NCBI GenBank assembly: GCA_947462335.1
Contig: OX381709.1
Location: 66,270,609-66,334,608, forward strand
From: Harmothoe impar
Lineage: Eukaryota > Annelida > Polychaeta > Phyllodocida > Polynoidae
Length of the DNA: 64,000 nt
Reading direction: 5' to 3'
The notes beneath the pieces are model-generated. The model was not told the origin of the DNA. It made no database searches and worked only from the letters and a program-made list of their open reading frames with translations. Position numbers and translations under genes: made by a program. Below are positions 35,601 to 46,643 of the stretch, piece after piece; position 1 is the stretch's first letter, and each line of letters starts with the position of its first letter.

Positions 35601-38600
35601 GTAAAATCCTTAATAATTGTCCGATTTACAAGCCACGAAAACCTCTAGAAAGCTAGTGTCTAGGGGTCCAAAATGTGGACCTTTTTCTCTCTGGGGGTCC
35701 GTGGGGGGGGGGGGTGACGAGTACCCCAAGTCACCCCCCTGGCTACGGGCCTGGTGTATATCGTTTGCCATAATTGACTGGATCACTGCACGATTCAACA
35801 GCTTTGAGAAGAAGGGACGTGTTGAGCGAGTCTTCAGACCCTTCGTCCGCTGGCTGGATGGCGAAATGGAGGACATATTTACAGATGCTCTAACACATGT
35901 GAGTTACTGCAACATTCATCCGTTTATATTTGATGCAATCATTTATAGCATGTATCTTAAATCTCCTACCCGCACATGGGATGAATTATATCCTGGTATG
36001 ATTCCGATCTCACCTGTTGTTCAAATCCCTTATAAATGTCAGGTGTACATCTGTACACTGAGAAAAATATCAGCGTCAGTCGACTGTCCGTGCAATGCTG
36101 GACTTTCATTTCAATGTTGCACTATAGATGGAGGGTTTGGCCATGCTGGAACCTCTCCCCGGAGTTTGACAATGTTGGACTCTTGGAGGTTGAAAGAGAG
36201 GCTCATAGTCATAGGACTCCCGCATTTCAAGACTCTGGAAAGACGGTCCAACATTTCCAGACTCTCCAGCCATTTGAGGGAGTCCAGCAATGCCTGATCC
36301 TCATTTGGATGGGCCCAGCAGTGCCCATCTCCCGCGTCCCAGATAGAATATTGCATATTTACATGTGAGATATCTTTGTTGTCCATGATTTACCTCTATG
36401 GGCAGGCAGGCAGTTCCAATATATCTACCCTGTATCAAAGAATTCCTTGATCCGTTTTGGTTGCAACATTATCCCTTCCCCCCTAATGAAGTTATAATAT
36501 TTTCCCTATTGCAGTATAAGAAGGAGCTGGAGGCCAAGGCTGCTGGGGTGGAAATTATCCCGGCCAGGCACCTCCAGGCACGCTACCAGCAACAGGAGGA
36601 CGACGAGGAGGAGTCTGAAGAAGAAGAGACAGAATCATCTGAAGAAGACGAGTACGATGAGGACACACCATACGAATACGACGGATGGAACACACTAATC
36701 CCAGACAACGATGAAAAGGGCAAATTTGACGCAGCCCCGAAGGGTACAGAAATCAAGCTCAGGGACCTCCAGCTGGGGGAGTTTGTGGCCACCCTGTCGG
36801 CAGTGAGCATTAAGCTGATGGTGAGCTGTACACGGTGTAAGGAGACGGCCGAGCTGAGCACCCCAGCTGAGCGCCTCAACCAGCTCACCTGTAGTAAGTG
36901 TAACCAGTCGCAGCTCATTAAGTACAGACCGGCCCTCATACACGGCCTCTCACCTGTGCTCGGCCACCTGGAGCTGGAGGACTGCACACCTGCCGACCTC
37001 CTCCTCATGGACTGTGAATTCGTGGCCAACTGTCTCAGGTGTAACAAGGACAACAAACTAGGGGTAAGTAGGCGGAGAATATCTATTCACCTAGACTACT
37101 ATTTCTTTGCTGAAAATGTATTAAAGCTTTGAGTTTTGAATGAGTAGAATATTCTTACGTGTGTATTCATAATCAAAATGATTTCCAGAATAGTCACATT
37201 AGCGATACTCTGAGAAGAGTATCTCTATTTAAATGATATAATAAACATCATATGAACCTTTCGGTTGCCTTCACAGTTAAAGATATACTAAGTTGGTTTA
37301 ATTGTTTTCTTTAGGGAATTCCTGCTGGACAACCCAAGAACGTATGGTGCAAATCCTGCCACGTCAAGCTCGTTATAACCCTTGAGGGTGCCCAGTTCAG
37401 GAAACTCCAGCCGGCTGTTATAGAAAGTAAGAACAGTCAGACAATCAGTCTCTCCATATACGACATATCACAGTAAATCTAAATGAAGCATAATGTGAGC
37501 AGCCACGAAGAAAGGATGCCCCATGAGTGCGAGCGCGGATAATCCTCTCTGCTTAGTTGCTCACATCTTCAGACACAGTTAGGGTAAACCATAGGGGAAT
37601 GATCCCATTACGCCTTATCGATTAATACGACTTCGCCCAGAGTCGCATCATGAACGTCTTAAAGCCTAATATAAAGAAACGTAAGATGGCATATGTACTG
37701 TGATAACTCTAATTGATGTGTTATATTTGTAGAAGTTGACCAGGCACACAAAATCGTTGGCTCCAAGATTCCCAGGAACGTCCGTGACCCAGCCATCAAG
37801 TTGGGAAAGCCTCTACCAGACAATGGGTGCTGCAAGCACTACAAGAAGAGCTTCCGATGGCTAAGGTAATAGTCCATGATGAGTGTAGATCATTTCAGCA
37901 AGAAAATATGATATTTAAGAGAAGTTGTTGATGAAGTATTTACTCTATTTTGAGGTTAAACTGACTTGGATATGAAAATCTAATTCTAGCAATTGTATAT
38001 ACCATAAGAAAGATGATTGTCTTCTGAATGTCCTGATATATGACGTTTGCATATGTAGACAGTGTGAACAATCGTGGTGATGATTCATGTATGTACCTGG
38101 GTTTTTGATAATATTCTAATTTCATTAATTTGGTTCTGTAGGTTCCCATGCTGTGGTAAGACCTACCCCTGTGACATCTGTCATGACGAGAGGGAGGACC
38201 ACGAGATGAAGTTTGCCAACAGGATGGTGTGTGGCTTCTGTTCCACTGAACAGGTAGGTGGTCATAATCTGTCTGTTATATCAGGTATACTTAAGAACCG
38301 ATGTGGCAATTTATCTAGTGATTAGCATGCATATTGATGTAAGTGTTTTAATAGTATAAATGTGTCTTAACACAAAAACATGGAGCGATGATACCCCCTC
38401 CCCCTAACCCTACACGTGAGCCCCTTTGTAACTGTCGCTCTCTGCCTCGATTCCCCTGTCTCTCTCACACTCTCTGTCTCCCACTCTCTCCATGGACTAT
38501 GCATATACATGTACTTCTACTTTTCCAATTGGGTGGTGTATATAAAGATGTTTCTCTATTGTAGGCCTACTCGGGGGTGAAGCCGTGCTCTGGGTGTAAC

Positions 38601-39100
38601 AGTAGTATGACCAGCCGTACCACCCAGCACTGGGAGGGCGGCAAGGGGTGCCGCGACGTCATACGTATGTCTAAGTAAGTATTGTTTTTTTTTACATCTG
38701 ATCAATACAGTCATTCCTTTATTTTTCATTGCAATATGCAGACGATCATAAAGTTTACGATAGACTGTTGTAAGTGATCGATGTGGAGCTCGGGAAAGGA
38801 TAAACATTAAAGGGTAATGTTTTAATGGGATGTTTCATATGGAATTAACATTAATGAGCAAAATACATGTCGTTTCGGTGGAAGCCACTGTCCAGCTTCA
38901 AAATTGCTATCCATACCGTATGTCTATATGGTGCATAATTTTACAGCATCTGGAGAAAGACTTTAATATATTAATCAAACGTGTTGCCCCTTTCTAGGTC
39001 GGACGATAAGAAATATGCCAACAGCAACAAGACGGTGTCGCGTAAATCCCAGACTAAGGCTCAGCCCCTCAAGAAAACCATCAAACTGAGACACACTTAG
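32668..39100 (+). CDS. Zinc-finger protein with four CCCH fingers, RWD-like region and C-terminal CHY finger
   Basis: I infer coding exons 32668-33546, 33844-33903, 34163-34215, 35754-35898 (start disrupted, see below), 36515-37063, 37315-37426, 37733-37865, 38142-38253, 38565-38674 and 38998-39100. If the transposon is ignored, all phases agree and the product is 751 residues. CCCH fingers sit at residues 12-33, 69-87, 115-134 and 186-205 (C-X7-10-C-X5-C-X3-H). An RWD/UBC-like stretch follows (PSDPDWPYDL...NIYFPPLYPK). Next comes an acidic run, then paired CxxC motifs, then a CHY zinc finger (CKHY near residue 634, CCGKTYPCDICH, CGFCSTEQ, CSGC), then a basic tail. CCCH fingers usually bind RNA and CHY fingers bind zinc in E3-ligase or chaperone-like proteins; the role here is unknown. 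The exon at 35754 lost its acceptor to a transposon, so this copy may be truncated. Confidence 0.88.
34478..35753. mobile_element. 1276-bp transposon inserted in an exon of the CCCH/CHY gene
   Basis: It begins CAGGCCCGTATCCAG and ends CTGGCTACGGGCCTG (15-bp inverted ends, one mismatch). GTGTA flanks both sides (34473-34477 and 35754-35758). Deleting the element plus one GTGTA restores an acceptor (TTTCTGTTTTAG at 34472) followed by an exon in the correct phase. The interior has homopolymer G and C tracts and a ~70-90-bp tandem array (34973-35515). There is no transposase ORF. The short-TIR, CAGG-ended structure resembles hAT non-autonomous elements, but the duplication is 5 bp rather than 8. 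Confidence 0.85.
34973..35515. repeat. Tandem array inside the inserted transposon
   Basis: About seven degenerate units of roughly 70-90 bp have the core phrases CCTAGGTCACCCCCAAAGGT and CTCCCTAGAATTTCC. It lies wholly within the transposon at 34478-35753. Confidence 0.85.
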
Positions 39101-40390
39101 ATATTGATTATGAAAGGTTCATAAATGACGTCATTATCCTGTTAATCAGTACGCTTTTCAAAACACCCCAATCCGCCTGTCGCTATTTTCTGGAGGAATT
39201 CCCTATACGAATGTAATTCCCCGGGAATGTGTTGTCACAACTCCGCCCCAATGACCAGTGACATTATTTTTAAATGTTACATTTTCATTAGTACCATTTA
39301 TAACTCGAAGCTTGCAAAGTTAAACTAACGATAAACCTTTAGATCGGACGCTAATCATACAACAGCGGTATCTGAAATAATTCTCAAACATAGTAAGCCA
39401 TAATACGGTCCCCTATAAGAAACCAGAAGAAAAAACTAAACGTGCCATATAATGAATGAATCATAGTGCGTGGAATTATAATTGTACTAAAAATAACATT
39501 TAAGTATAGCAACTTATTCCAGCTTACAAGGAACTGTTTGAGTAAGCGCTTAATTTCATTGTACATGATAGTCATTATATCACCCGCATATATATGCAAT
39601 AAAGGGAAAACTCATCGAATAAGGCGAGCTGGCTCGTATATATGGTTTATGGTCATCTACTTATTATTGGTCATGTGTTCATATCAACCATCAACATTTC
39701 ACTATCAACTTTTTGTAATATTGCCTGAAATAAATATTGACAAAACCCAATTAAAACAGTCGTTTTGTGTGAAACGCAATCATTAGCATTGGAACTACAA
39801 TTTTGCATAATGTTTACTATGGATATTGCATTGGTTTGGATTATCCCCCCTCGTATATCGGAAATACGTCACATATTATGTTCTCCACCCATTCTAAATA
39901 TGGCAAAATCAACAGATCTTCTTAAACTGTAGAACAGGCTATTGCATAAAATTTGACGTGAAAATATGACATGGCGTAACGACCTAGCGTTTTAATATCT
40001 CCAAACTTGTCCGAGTCTGAAAGCTCACACCACGGATACAATATTCACCAGTTGGACATATGACACTTCAATCAATTTATGATTTGGTATATCACTTCTG
40101 GTGACAACTCTGCAGGACGGGATATCACAAATAGCAGCTTTCAACAGCTCCATGTTTCTGTTAACATTGTGGCACGACATGTCACTTCAGCCATGCGCTT
40201 CTGTTCACACCTGCCAGCTCCGTTCACACCTACTCGAGTTCTCTCACACCTAGTCTCTGTCCTGCCCTCACACCTACTCAGACCTCACCCCGCTGCATGT
40301 GGCGGTCTTTGACACATGTCGTCAGGTGTTGAGTATAACTCACACCAGCAGACGACATTTGAACACTATCATGTCATCCCAGCCGATCCC
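39101..40390. other. 3' flank of the CCCH/CHY gene, AT-rich
   Basis: AATAAA at 39598-39603 and 39729-39734 are candidate poly(A) signals for the upstream gene. No further gene is visible before the 40.2-kb motif cluster. Confidence 0.5.
40205..40275 (+). promoter_or_regulatory. Four T-box-like half-sites upstream of the 113-aa gene
   Basis: TCACACCT occurs at 40205-40212, 40224-40231, 40244-40251 and 40268-40275, all in the same orientation at 19-24-bp spacing. This octamer is the core half-site recognised by T-box factors such as Brachyury. The cluster lies about 260-330 bp upstream of the ATG at 40533. It could also be an ordinary short tandem repeat. Confidence 0.4.
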
Positions 40391-40532
40391 AGATAAATAC
40401 CGCGCCAACATGGCAGATCCATCATACCGACTTGGACATCACAAGCCAACCACACAACCAACAACCAGTCACAAGCCAGTCATATAACCAACAACCAGTC
40501 ACATAACCAGCAACCACTACTTTCACTTCAAC

Positions 40533-40874
40533 ATGTCTGCCAGAATGACCACTTCTACTACTGACATCACCAACGTCGTCGACCTGGTGATGGAGATGCG
40601 TCTGCGTGATCGCCGTTTCAAGTCCGTCTGCCGCCAGTTGGTGCTCATGAACAACAACATCCGGGAAGTCAGACGCCGCTACGAACGCAGCCTGAAGTCA
40701 GAGAAACGCAGCTTCCGGTACCCCCTGCGTCTGCGGCTGATGACGCTAGGTGGTGTGCGGGACGCCTTCACCCAGTACGCCCACCAGGAGGCGGACAAGC
40801 TGGACGCCATGGAGGTAGAACTCAGGGAGGAGCATGACATCGAGTGGCAGCAAGTGGCCGATGAGGCGCTCTGA
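40533..40874 (+). CDS. Unrecognised small basic protein, 113 aa, single exon
   Basis: I do not recognise this family. The 113-residue ORF has a GC-rich third-position bias unlike its AT-rich surroundings, an ATG after a CAACCAGTCACA-repeated leader, and no intron. The product is highly charged: a Ser/Thr-rich N-terminus (1-13), a basic predicted helical stretch (VVDLVMEMRLRDRRFKS, then REVRRRYERSLKSEKRSFR), a conserved-looking middle, and an acidic helical C-terminus (DKLDAMEVELREEHD). There is no signal peptide, membrane segment or zinc ligand set. A nuclear or cytosolic regulatory protein is possible but unproven. A candidate TATA-like AGATAAATACC lies at about 40390. An upstream ATG opens a different ORF (40377-40487). 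Confidence 0.6.
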   Translation: MSARMTTSTTDITNVVDLVMEMRLRDRRFKSVCRQLVLMNNNIREVRRRYERSLKSEKRSFRYPLRLRLMTLGGVRDAFTQYAHQEADKLDAMEVELREEHDIEWQQVADEAL

Positions 40875-41092
40875 GCTCACCCAGTCTACCAGTAAAACCC
40901 CTCAATAATGGCCCTTCTCAGGGCCCCTATCTCTCACAAAAGTTGCCGATCATCTTTCCCCATTCTACCCATATCAGAACATGTAGGAGTGCCCCCCAGC
41001 CCCCCACCCCCAGTAGCCTACAGAACTTGTAGGGAGTGCCCCCCCCCTAGTAGCATACAGAACATGTAGGGAGGACAGGAGGAAACTTTACT

Positions 41093-41317
41093 ACCGTAAA
41101 ACCTCGCGTATAAGCCTAACTCGCGTATTAGCCGCACCCCTAACTTTCGGAAATCCTATAAGCCTAACAGGGGGTCTGAAAAATGTTAATTTTGTACTGT
41201 ACTATAATTATAAAAACTCTCGTATAAGCCGCACCCTATATAGGCATGTTTGGTATCAAAAGAAAGCTGGCTCTGACTCGCGTACAAGCCGCGGCTTCTA
41301 CGCGAGGTTTTACGGTA
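41093..41317. mobile_element. 225-bp MITE, TACCGTAAAACCTCGCGTA ends
   Basis: The left end TACCGTAAAACCTCGCGTA is matched by TACGCGAGGTTTTACGGTA at the right. Internal copies of CGTATAAGCCGCACCC occur. TA at the outer edges fits a TA target site. There is no coding content. Confidence 0.85.
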
Positions 41318-43165
41318 CTGCACTGAGCACCTCCACCATCCACGTGCTGTGAGCAAAACATACAGCTCACCCCCACCCACCTTCTCTCATGTGACCCCCA
41401 GTAGGTCAGACATGCCATATATGAAATATCTTACCCATGTGTGTGACATGACCTACATCACACAGGGATGACATCACACTTTGCATTGTTTGGTTTAGAA
41501 GCAGCAGTCAGAGGGACGCAGACTATCATGTTCTTGTTCTACTTTACAACATGACCCCATCTTGCCTCAGTGAGGGTCGTGTGGGATTTTGACTTGGCAC
41601 ATCAGTCAATGGAATTGTAAATATGGATTTCTTAAAGATGTAAGGTGAATTTCGATGTAAGTTGTATTTGTCAAGCAAGGTATAACCATTAGGAATTTTA
41701 GAATGCAGCTATCAGGCATGTGAGGGGCTTATCTTGGGGTGGGTAGATTAAATTCTCCAGATGACAGGGCCGCAGACGCCGGGCGCAGACGACCTAGCGT
41801 AATAGACAATGCAACCATGGGAGATAGAACTCTGAGTATACTTTTCATATACAGAATATGTGGCTATAGCATACATCCCTTTCTTGAAACTATAACTGAT
41901 TTTTACTTTATACGACTTAAAAATTGATTCACATTGCGATTAAACCTCGGTATACGGTTTACGACATGTACATGGAACTCTACATGAAAACCTCCAAGTG
42001 GAAAACAAACTTGAGACACCCGGTAGGCACGTAAGGTCGGCCATCTTGGACATTTCAACGTTGTCTGCCTTCGCTCCAGTAATTTCACACCTCACAAGTT
42101 CCTATACACATTGAGAAAACATCACCAATAGTCAAATTAATAGTAATATATGGTAGGTATCGCATAGCTTGTACTTGTTTATGTCAGAATGCCCCAGTGT
42201 AGACTGTTGGGGATACTTTACCTGTTATATAAAACCTTTACCTGTCATAGGTATCTATATGATATTATTGATCGAGTCGAATAGTAAGTTAATAGCGTAG
42301 ATGAATACGTTCAAATATGAGTGAGATGCGTATAACGCGTCGGCCTTAATACCCTAAACAGCTATTTAAAGATGATAACTAAAAATATGTAAACTGCGTG
42401 TTACCTATATGTAGAGTATTTTTCATAAATCAGCACTTTTTATAATCCTCCGATCTCGTGTATCCTTCATATCAGGTGCTATGAAGATAAGACACCAACA
42501 AGTAGGTCATAAGACAGGATAATAATACACACTCACGGCGGTTCAAGTTCCAGGTGTGGAAGTTGTGTACGTTGAGGAGAAAACCACGCATGCGTTATGA
42601 AACATTAATTTGATATGTAGGTATGCCTTCACCCCTAGACAAATCACGGCAGATCCATGTATCTATGCCATTCCAAGTAGGGATATCGGTTATACCCGGC
42701 GGTTATAATGAATCGTCACAGTATGGAAATAACATCAAACATTTCTTTGTCGGTAATCCTTCCATTGCCATTGAGGATTTCATGGTTTATCCCTATTTTA
42801 TCCGTCGGTCTAGTTTACACATTGTGTAGTAGAGAAAACAATTGAGTGGGATTACGCGGCCAAAATTGGGGACAGACCTCATGGGTATACCAACATATCT
42901 TCGAACGGAGTGCCCTCAAACCAATTCAAATACATTGACTCTACTCAACTTGACATATATGTCCATGTACTTGCGATAGGACAGGAACTCTATAGTAAGG
43001 CAACACATTATTGACATTTCATGTTGTGAATGTATACATTTATCCTTATTTCATAATTCCCATCTTTGGAGAAACCTCGCGCTTCGTCTGCCATTTAATA
43101 CAATGTAAATATCTGGAGTACAAGTTTAACCATTAGGATTATTTTGTTTCTCCTTTATACTTTTA
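41318..43165. other. No supported gene
   Basis: The stretch is AT-rich with several 60-70-codon ORFs lacking domains. An upstream non-coding or coding exon of the TIR gene could lie here, since its first visible exon begins at a splice acceptor, but I cannot place it. Confidence 0.4.
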
Positions 43166-43189
43166 GATTTGGAAAACGCAAAGATAGAT

Positions 43190-44482
43190 ATGACAGAAGA
43201 AGAAGATCCATCATATGATTTTCATTTTGGCATTTTCTTCGCCTCTGCGGATGAGGAGGAGGTGATCTGGTTCCGGGAGTTATTGACAGAACTGTTAAAA
43301 AGAGAGGGACTTTTAGAGCCTACTTTCTGTATGCTCGGGAGGACAAATGACAGGTGTGACATCGACTCCATCCCTCAGCACATCGCGTACACTGTCAGTA
43401 AATGTGCATTCATCATTCTCTACCTGACAGAGAACTTCTATGAGGAACTAGGAGCACACCACAAGGCTGAACTTGTGGCCATGAGGAGGCTTTATGATGA
43501 TGTCAAGAAGTCAGACTTGAACACCCCAACAGGAGTTATTCTGATGTCCACCATTAAGGACGCAAAGCAATCCACATGTCTTGTTCGTAACAATTTGCAA
43601 TATCTATCGCATCTGCCTGTTAGAGATATATCCAGCATTCTAGAACTTTACCGCGAAACGACCGATGAACAGATGCTACAAGATATCAAAAATATTACAA
43701 TAGAGGATATCAAAGCTAGAGACAGGAATTTCCCCAAGTATCTCAATAGCTTGACCCAACGTGCACAGGTGGTCTTGCCAGCCTCCCCACGCCGTGGTAC
43801 CTCCAGTCAACATGAGGTGGCAGCACTGATACCCACAGGTCACCGTAGGGATGCACACAGGGGATGTCATAGAGACCAGTCTCCATGTCATCATGTGTAC
43901 ACAGGGAGGACGCCACCATGTAGACCAGCAGCTTCAGACCTATCGCAACCACACCCTTGCCCTCACACCTACTCACCTGGCCTCACACCTACTCAGACCA
44001 TGAGGCCTGGTGATCTCCCCCTACCCCAGCCGTCATGGAGTCACTGTCCCCACACACATATGAACCATAGATGGCAGAATGTCCAGTATGGAGGTTCCTG
44101 TGATCATTCTCACATGGACGCAATGTATAATGCTGTATATTATACATATGGCTTCTACCCTCCTCCTCCAGTGCCATATATGTGCCCACCAGTCATGTAT
44201 CAACCGGTATGGTGGCGTTACCCTCACCAGGATAGTGGCACACCCCAGTCTCCTGATGATAGGGTACATTCCCTGACAGAGGCAGATGAATTAACTATAT
44301 CAGGACCCTCCCCGACTCCCCACAATGGACACAATGAAAGTTCTCTGCAACAGAGGGAGACTTACAATTTAGATACTCGTACATCCCTAGGTACCTTTCT
44401 ACAGCTCGAAGATGAGTTTGACGATCTAGTTATTGCCACATTGGATAGGAAACAATGCACTGAGAGATCAATTTGCCAATGA
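43190..44482 (+). CDS. TIR-domain protein, TICAM/TRIF-like adaptor candidate
   Basis: The ORF from the first ATG gives 430 aa. A strong acceptor (CTCCTTTATACTTTTAG at 43166) lies 23 nt upstream with the frame open, so this may be an internal or last exon with the real start further 5'. Residues ~9-140 form a TIR domain: box-1-like YDFHFGIFFASADEEEV, a GRTNDRCDIDSIPQHI segment, IILYLTENFYEELG, then AHHKAEL with Glu94 at the conserved Glu position. TIR domains mediate Toll-receptor adaptor contacts, and the TFC and ILYLT patterns recall TICAM-type domains. The C-terminal ~280 residues are low-complexity, rich in His, Pro, Tyr and Ser (for example YGFYPPPPVPYMCPPVMYQP), with no other domain. A poly(A) signal is at 44848-44853. 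TIR identity is firm; the TICAM assignment is tentative. Confidence 0.8.
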   Translation: MTEEEDPSYDFHFGIFFASADEEEVIWFRELLTELLKREGLLEPTFCMLGRTNDRCDIDSIPQHIAYTVSKCAFIILYLTENFYEELGAHHKAELVAMRRLYDDVKKSDLNTPTGVILMSTIKDAKQSTCLVRNNLQYLSHLPVRDISSILELYRETTDEQMLQDIKNITIEDIKARDRNFPKYLNSLTQRAQVVLPASPRRGTSSQHEVAALIPTGHRRDAHRGCHRDQSPCHHVYTGRTPPCRPAASDLSQPHPCPHTYSPGLTPTQTMRPGDLPLPQPSWSHCPHTHMNHRWQNVQYGGSCDHSHMDAMYNAVYYTYGFYPPPPVPYMCPPVMYQPVWWRYPHQDSGTPQSPDDRVHSLTEADELTISGPSPTPHNGHNESSLQQRETYNLDTRTSLGTFLQLEDEFDDLVIATLDRKQCTERSICQ

Positions 44483-44853
44483 GTGTTTTCTGACAATATC
44501 AAAAACCTGCAATATTCTCCAAGTGGTCTGGTCCTCTAAGCTACTTGAGATAAACGTCCATTTATGTACAGTTATGAATAGTAATGTTTAATATAATGAA
44601 TCTGGGGATACATATGTATTTAGATAAAAAGCAACATCAGTGGTATTACTTGTTTTAATATTAGGAATATGTAAATATAAATGTTAAAAAAAACCACATT
44701 AAATGGTGGTTTAATTTATGGAGGTAGTGTACATTAAACCTTTCAACAGCTGTACCATGTGGTCGGACTTTATTTATGTTTCTTATACATGTGACATATT
44801 CAGCAATTTAATATCATCAATAGTATCCATATCAGTGCTGCATTAGCAATAAA
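44483..44853 (+). terminator. 3'UTR of the TIR gene with AATAAA
   Basis: The first canonical AATAAA after the stop is at 44848-44853. The region between is AT-rich without ORFs. Confidence 0.5.
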
Positions 44854-45199
44854 GAATGCACTTCAGTGGAAGAGTCTATATTTTGAGAAAGGGGGAGGGG
44901 CGGCATTGGAGAAATCTTTCCTTTTCAACCTCTCATAAAAATAAATCTTTCCCCAAAGAACGGGTGTGTATTTACGGCAGTTTTGATTGATACATTGTGT
45001 CATATCTAAACACACATGTGACGACACATGAGTATGATTTTCTTGATAAGATCACTCTTCATTAAACGTCAAACACACATTCAGAGCATGTATACACCAG
45101 CTCACATTAGTGGATACAGAACATTACATATCGGATGTATGCAGCAGGACACCAGGACAGAACAAGTGAGTTTAAGTCTAAACAATGTTTGTGATATGT

Positions 45200-46330
45200 A
45201 TATCAGTGTGAAGTGTTTATCGTGTCTGTATGGAGGGGGAGAGGGGCAGAGATACGGAGGTGCTGTAAGGTTATTTCCCAGGGGCGCGGCAGCTGCGCTG
45301 GTGGCGACACCTGGGGTGAGAGTGGATAGACCTGGGATGGTCGTGGTAGCGGTTCCGGCCTTGTCTCGGCGTGTGGAACATGCGGACAGGGCTTAGCCCG
45401 GCCTACAGGTACTGCCACACCTGTGACCTGCCCCCTGCACCCCTCACCCCCACCCACCTCATACACCCGTCCCGCCAGGGGGCGCGCCCCGCGGGCAGGC
45501 CACTTCCGGGCAGGGGTAATCCCGTGCTGCCCCCTACCGGACCAGGCCCGGCTTATCCGCTCCGAGGCGGCGAGATAATAATAGATTTTTGGCCTGATGC
45601 GTGGCCAGATCCGGGGTGGACAGTTCAATCAGCGGCGGGCCTGATTAAAAGCCGGGATCATATGGAGGTGGCCGGCAGGGCTGACCCCTGCGCCCGCCCG
45701 GCGCGTAAATCCTGTTCCGGCGGCGGCCCCCGCTGACAGGTTATGACCGACGGTCGGGGCGGCGGCCGCCCGGAGGCGCGCGGCCCCGGCCTCCACGGCC
45801 GACCTCAGAGGATGATCCTGGAGACTACATCAGGCGGCGCTGACACTCAGCGACGCCCGCCCCGAGCCGGCTCCATCTTTACCGGCTTATTTATCATGGC
45901 AAATATTTGCGAATAAGTCATCGCCTGCTGGCAGGTCGTGTGGGTGATGCACCCTGGCAGCCCCACCGGCCGCCCTCCAGGCCCCCGGGTTAAGGGGTGG
46001 GGGCGGGCCGGGCTCACAGGGGCGCTGACACAGCCTGGAGGGCTTTAAGGAATGGATCGCCCCTGCTGCCACCTAGCGAATGCTGGTATAATCTTTGTGA
46101 CCCGCCGACCGGCCCGGGGTTAGAGGACGCCGCCTCCAGTCATCTATCCTGCCGCTCCCGCGCCCCGCCATTCTCCGCCGAGCAAATCAATCAGCTGCTC
46201 CAGAGCAGCTCACCTCCCCCAACCATCTCCTCCCGTCCAGCCCCGTCCCCCGGTTCCTCCTGTAATGCAGGATGCCCGTCCTTCCTTCTGTCAAGCACAC
46301 TACCGCCCATTGTCCCGTCAGTTGACGCCC
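45200..46330. other. GC-rich island without a convincing ORF
   Basis: GC and CpG content rise sharply against the AT-rich surroundings. Overlapping ORFs of 60-187 codons occur on both strands but look like composition effects (Pro/Ala/Gly/Arg, no domain). TAATCC, TGATTAAAA and TTATTTATCATGG motifs occur. A CpG-island promoter or conserved regulatory block is plausible. Confidence 0.4.
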
Positions 46331-46643
46331 ACTTGCCACACTTCAATCAGTTTCTTATCCAACCATCAAATCACAACTTTCCATCAGTACCTGCAATCTC
46401 CTTCCCCATCTCTCTTTTCCCCTTTTCCTATCACCGATCCATTCTGTGGCCTCCAACCTCACCCTCCCGGTACTCTATGTGTGACCAGTACTCAATGTAT
46501 GCAGGAATTTGTGGATGTCTATTCCGGGCACGTCACTCATGTATAGTGGCTTGGCTTTGATGACAGTACACGTCAGTCACCACAGCATGCGGGCAGTGTG
46601 AGTCCGTCTCCACAGTATGTGTAACTTATTCCCCTCCCAATAG

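Noticed and set aside
36583..37056. 157-codon minus-strand Ser-rich ORF
   Set aside because: It is antisense to the acidic and CxxC exon of the CCCH/CHY gene.
45997..46560. 187-codon plus-strand ORF in the GC-rich island
   Set aside because: Pro/Ser/Arg-rich without a domain, and it runs from GC-rich into AT-rich DNA without a change in constraint; looks compositional.
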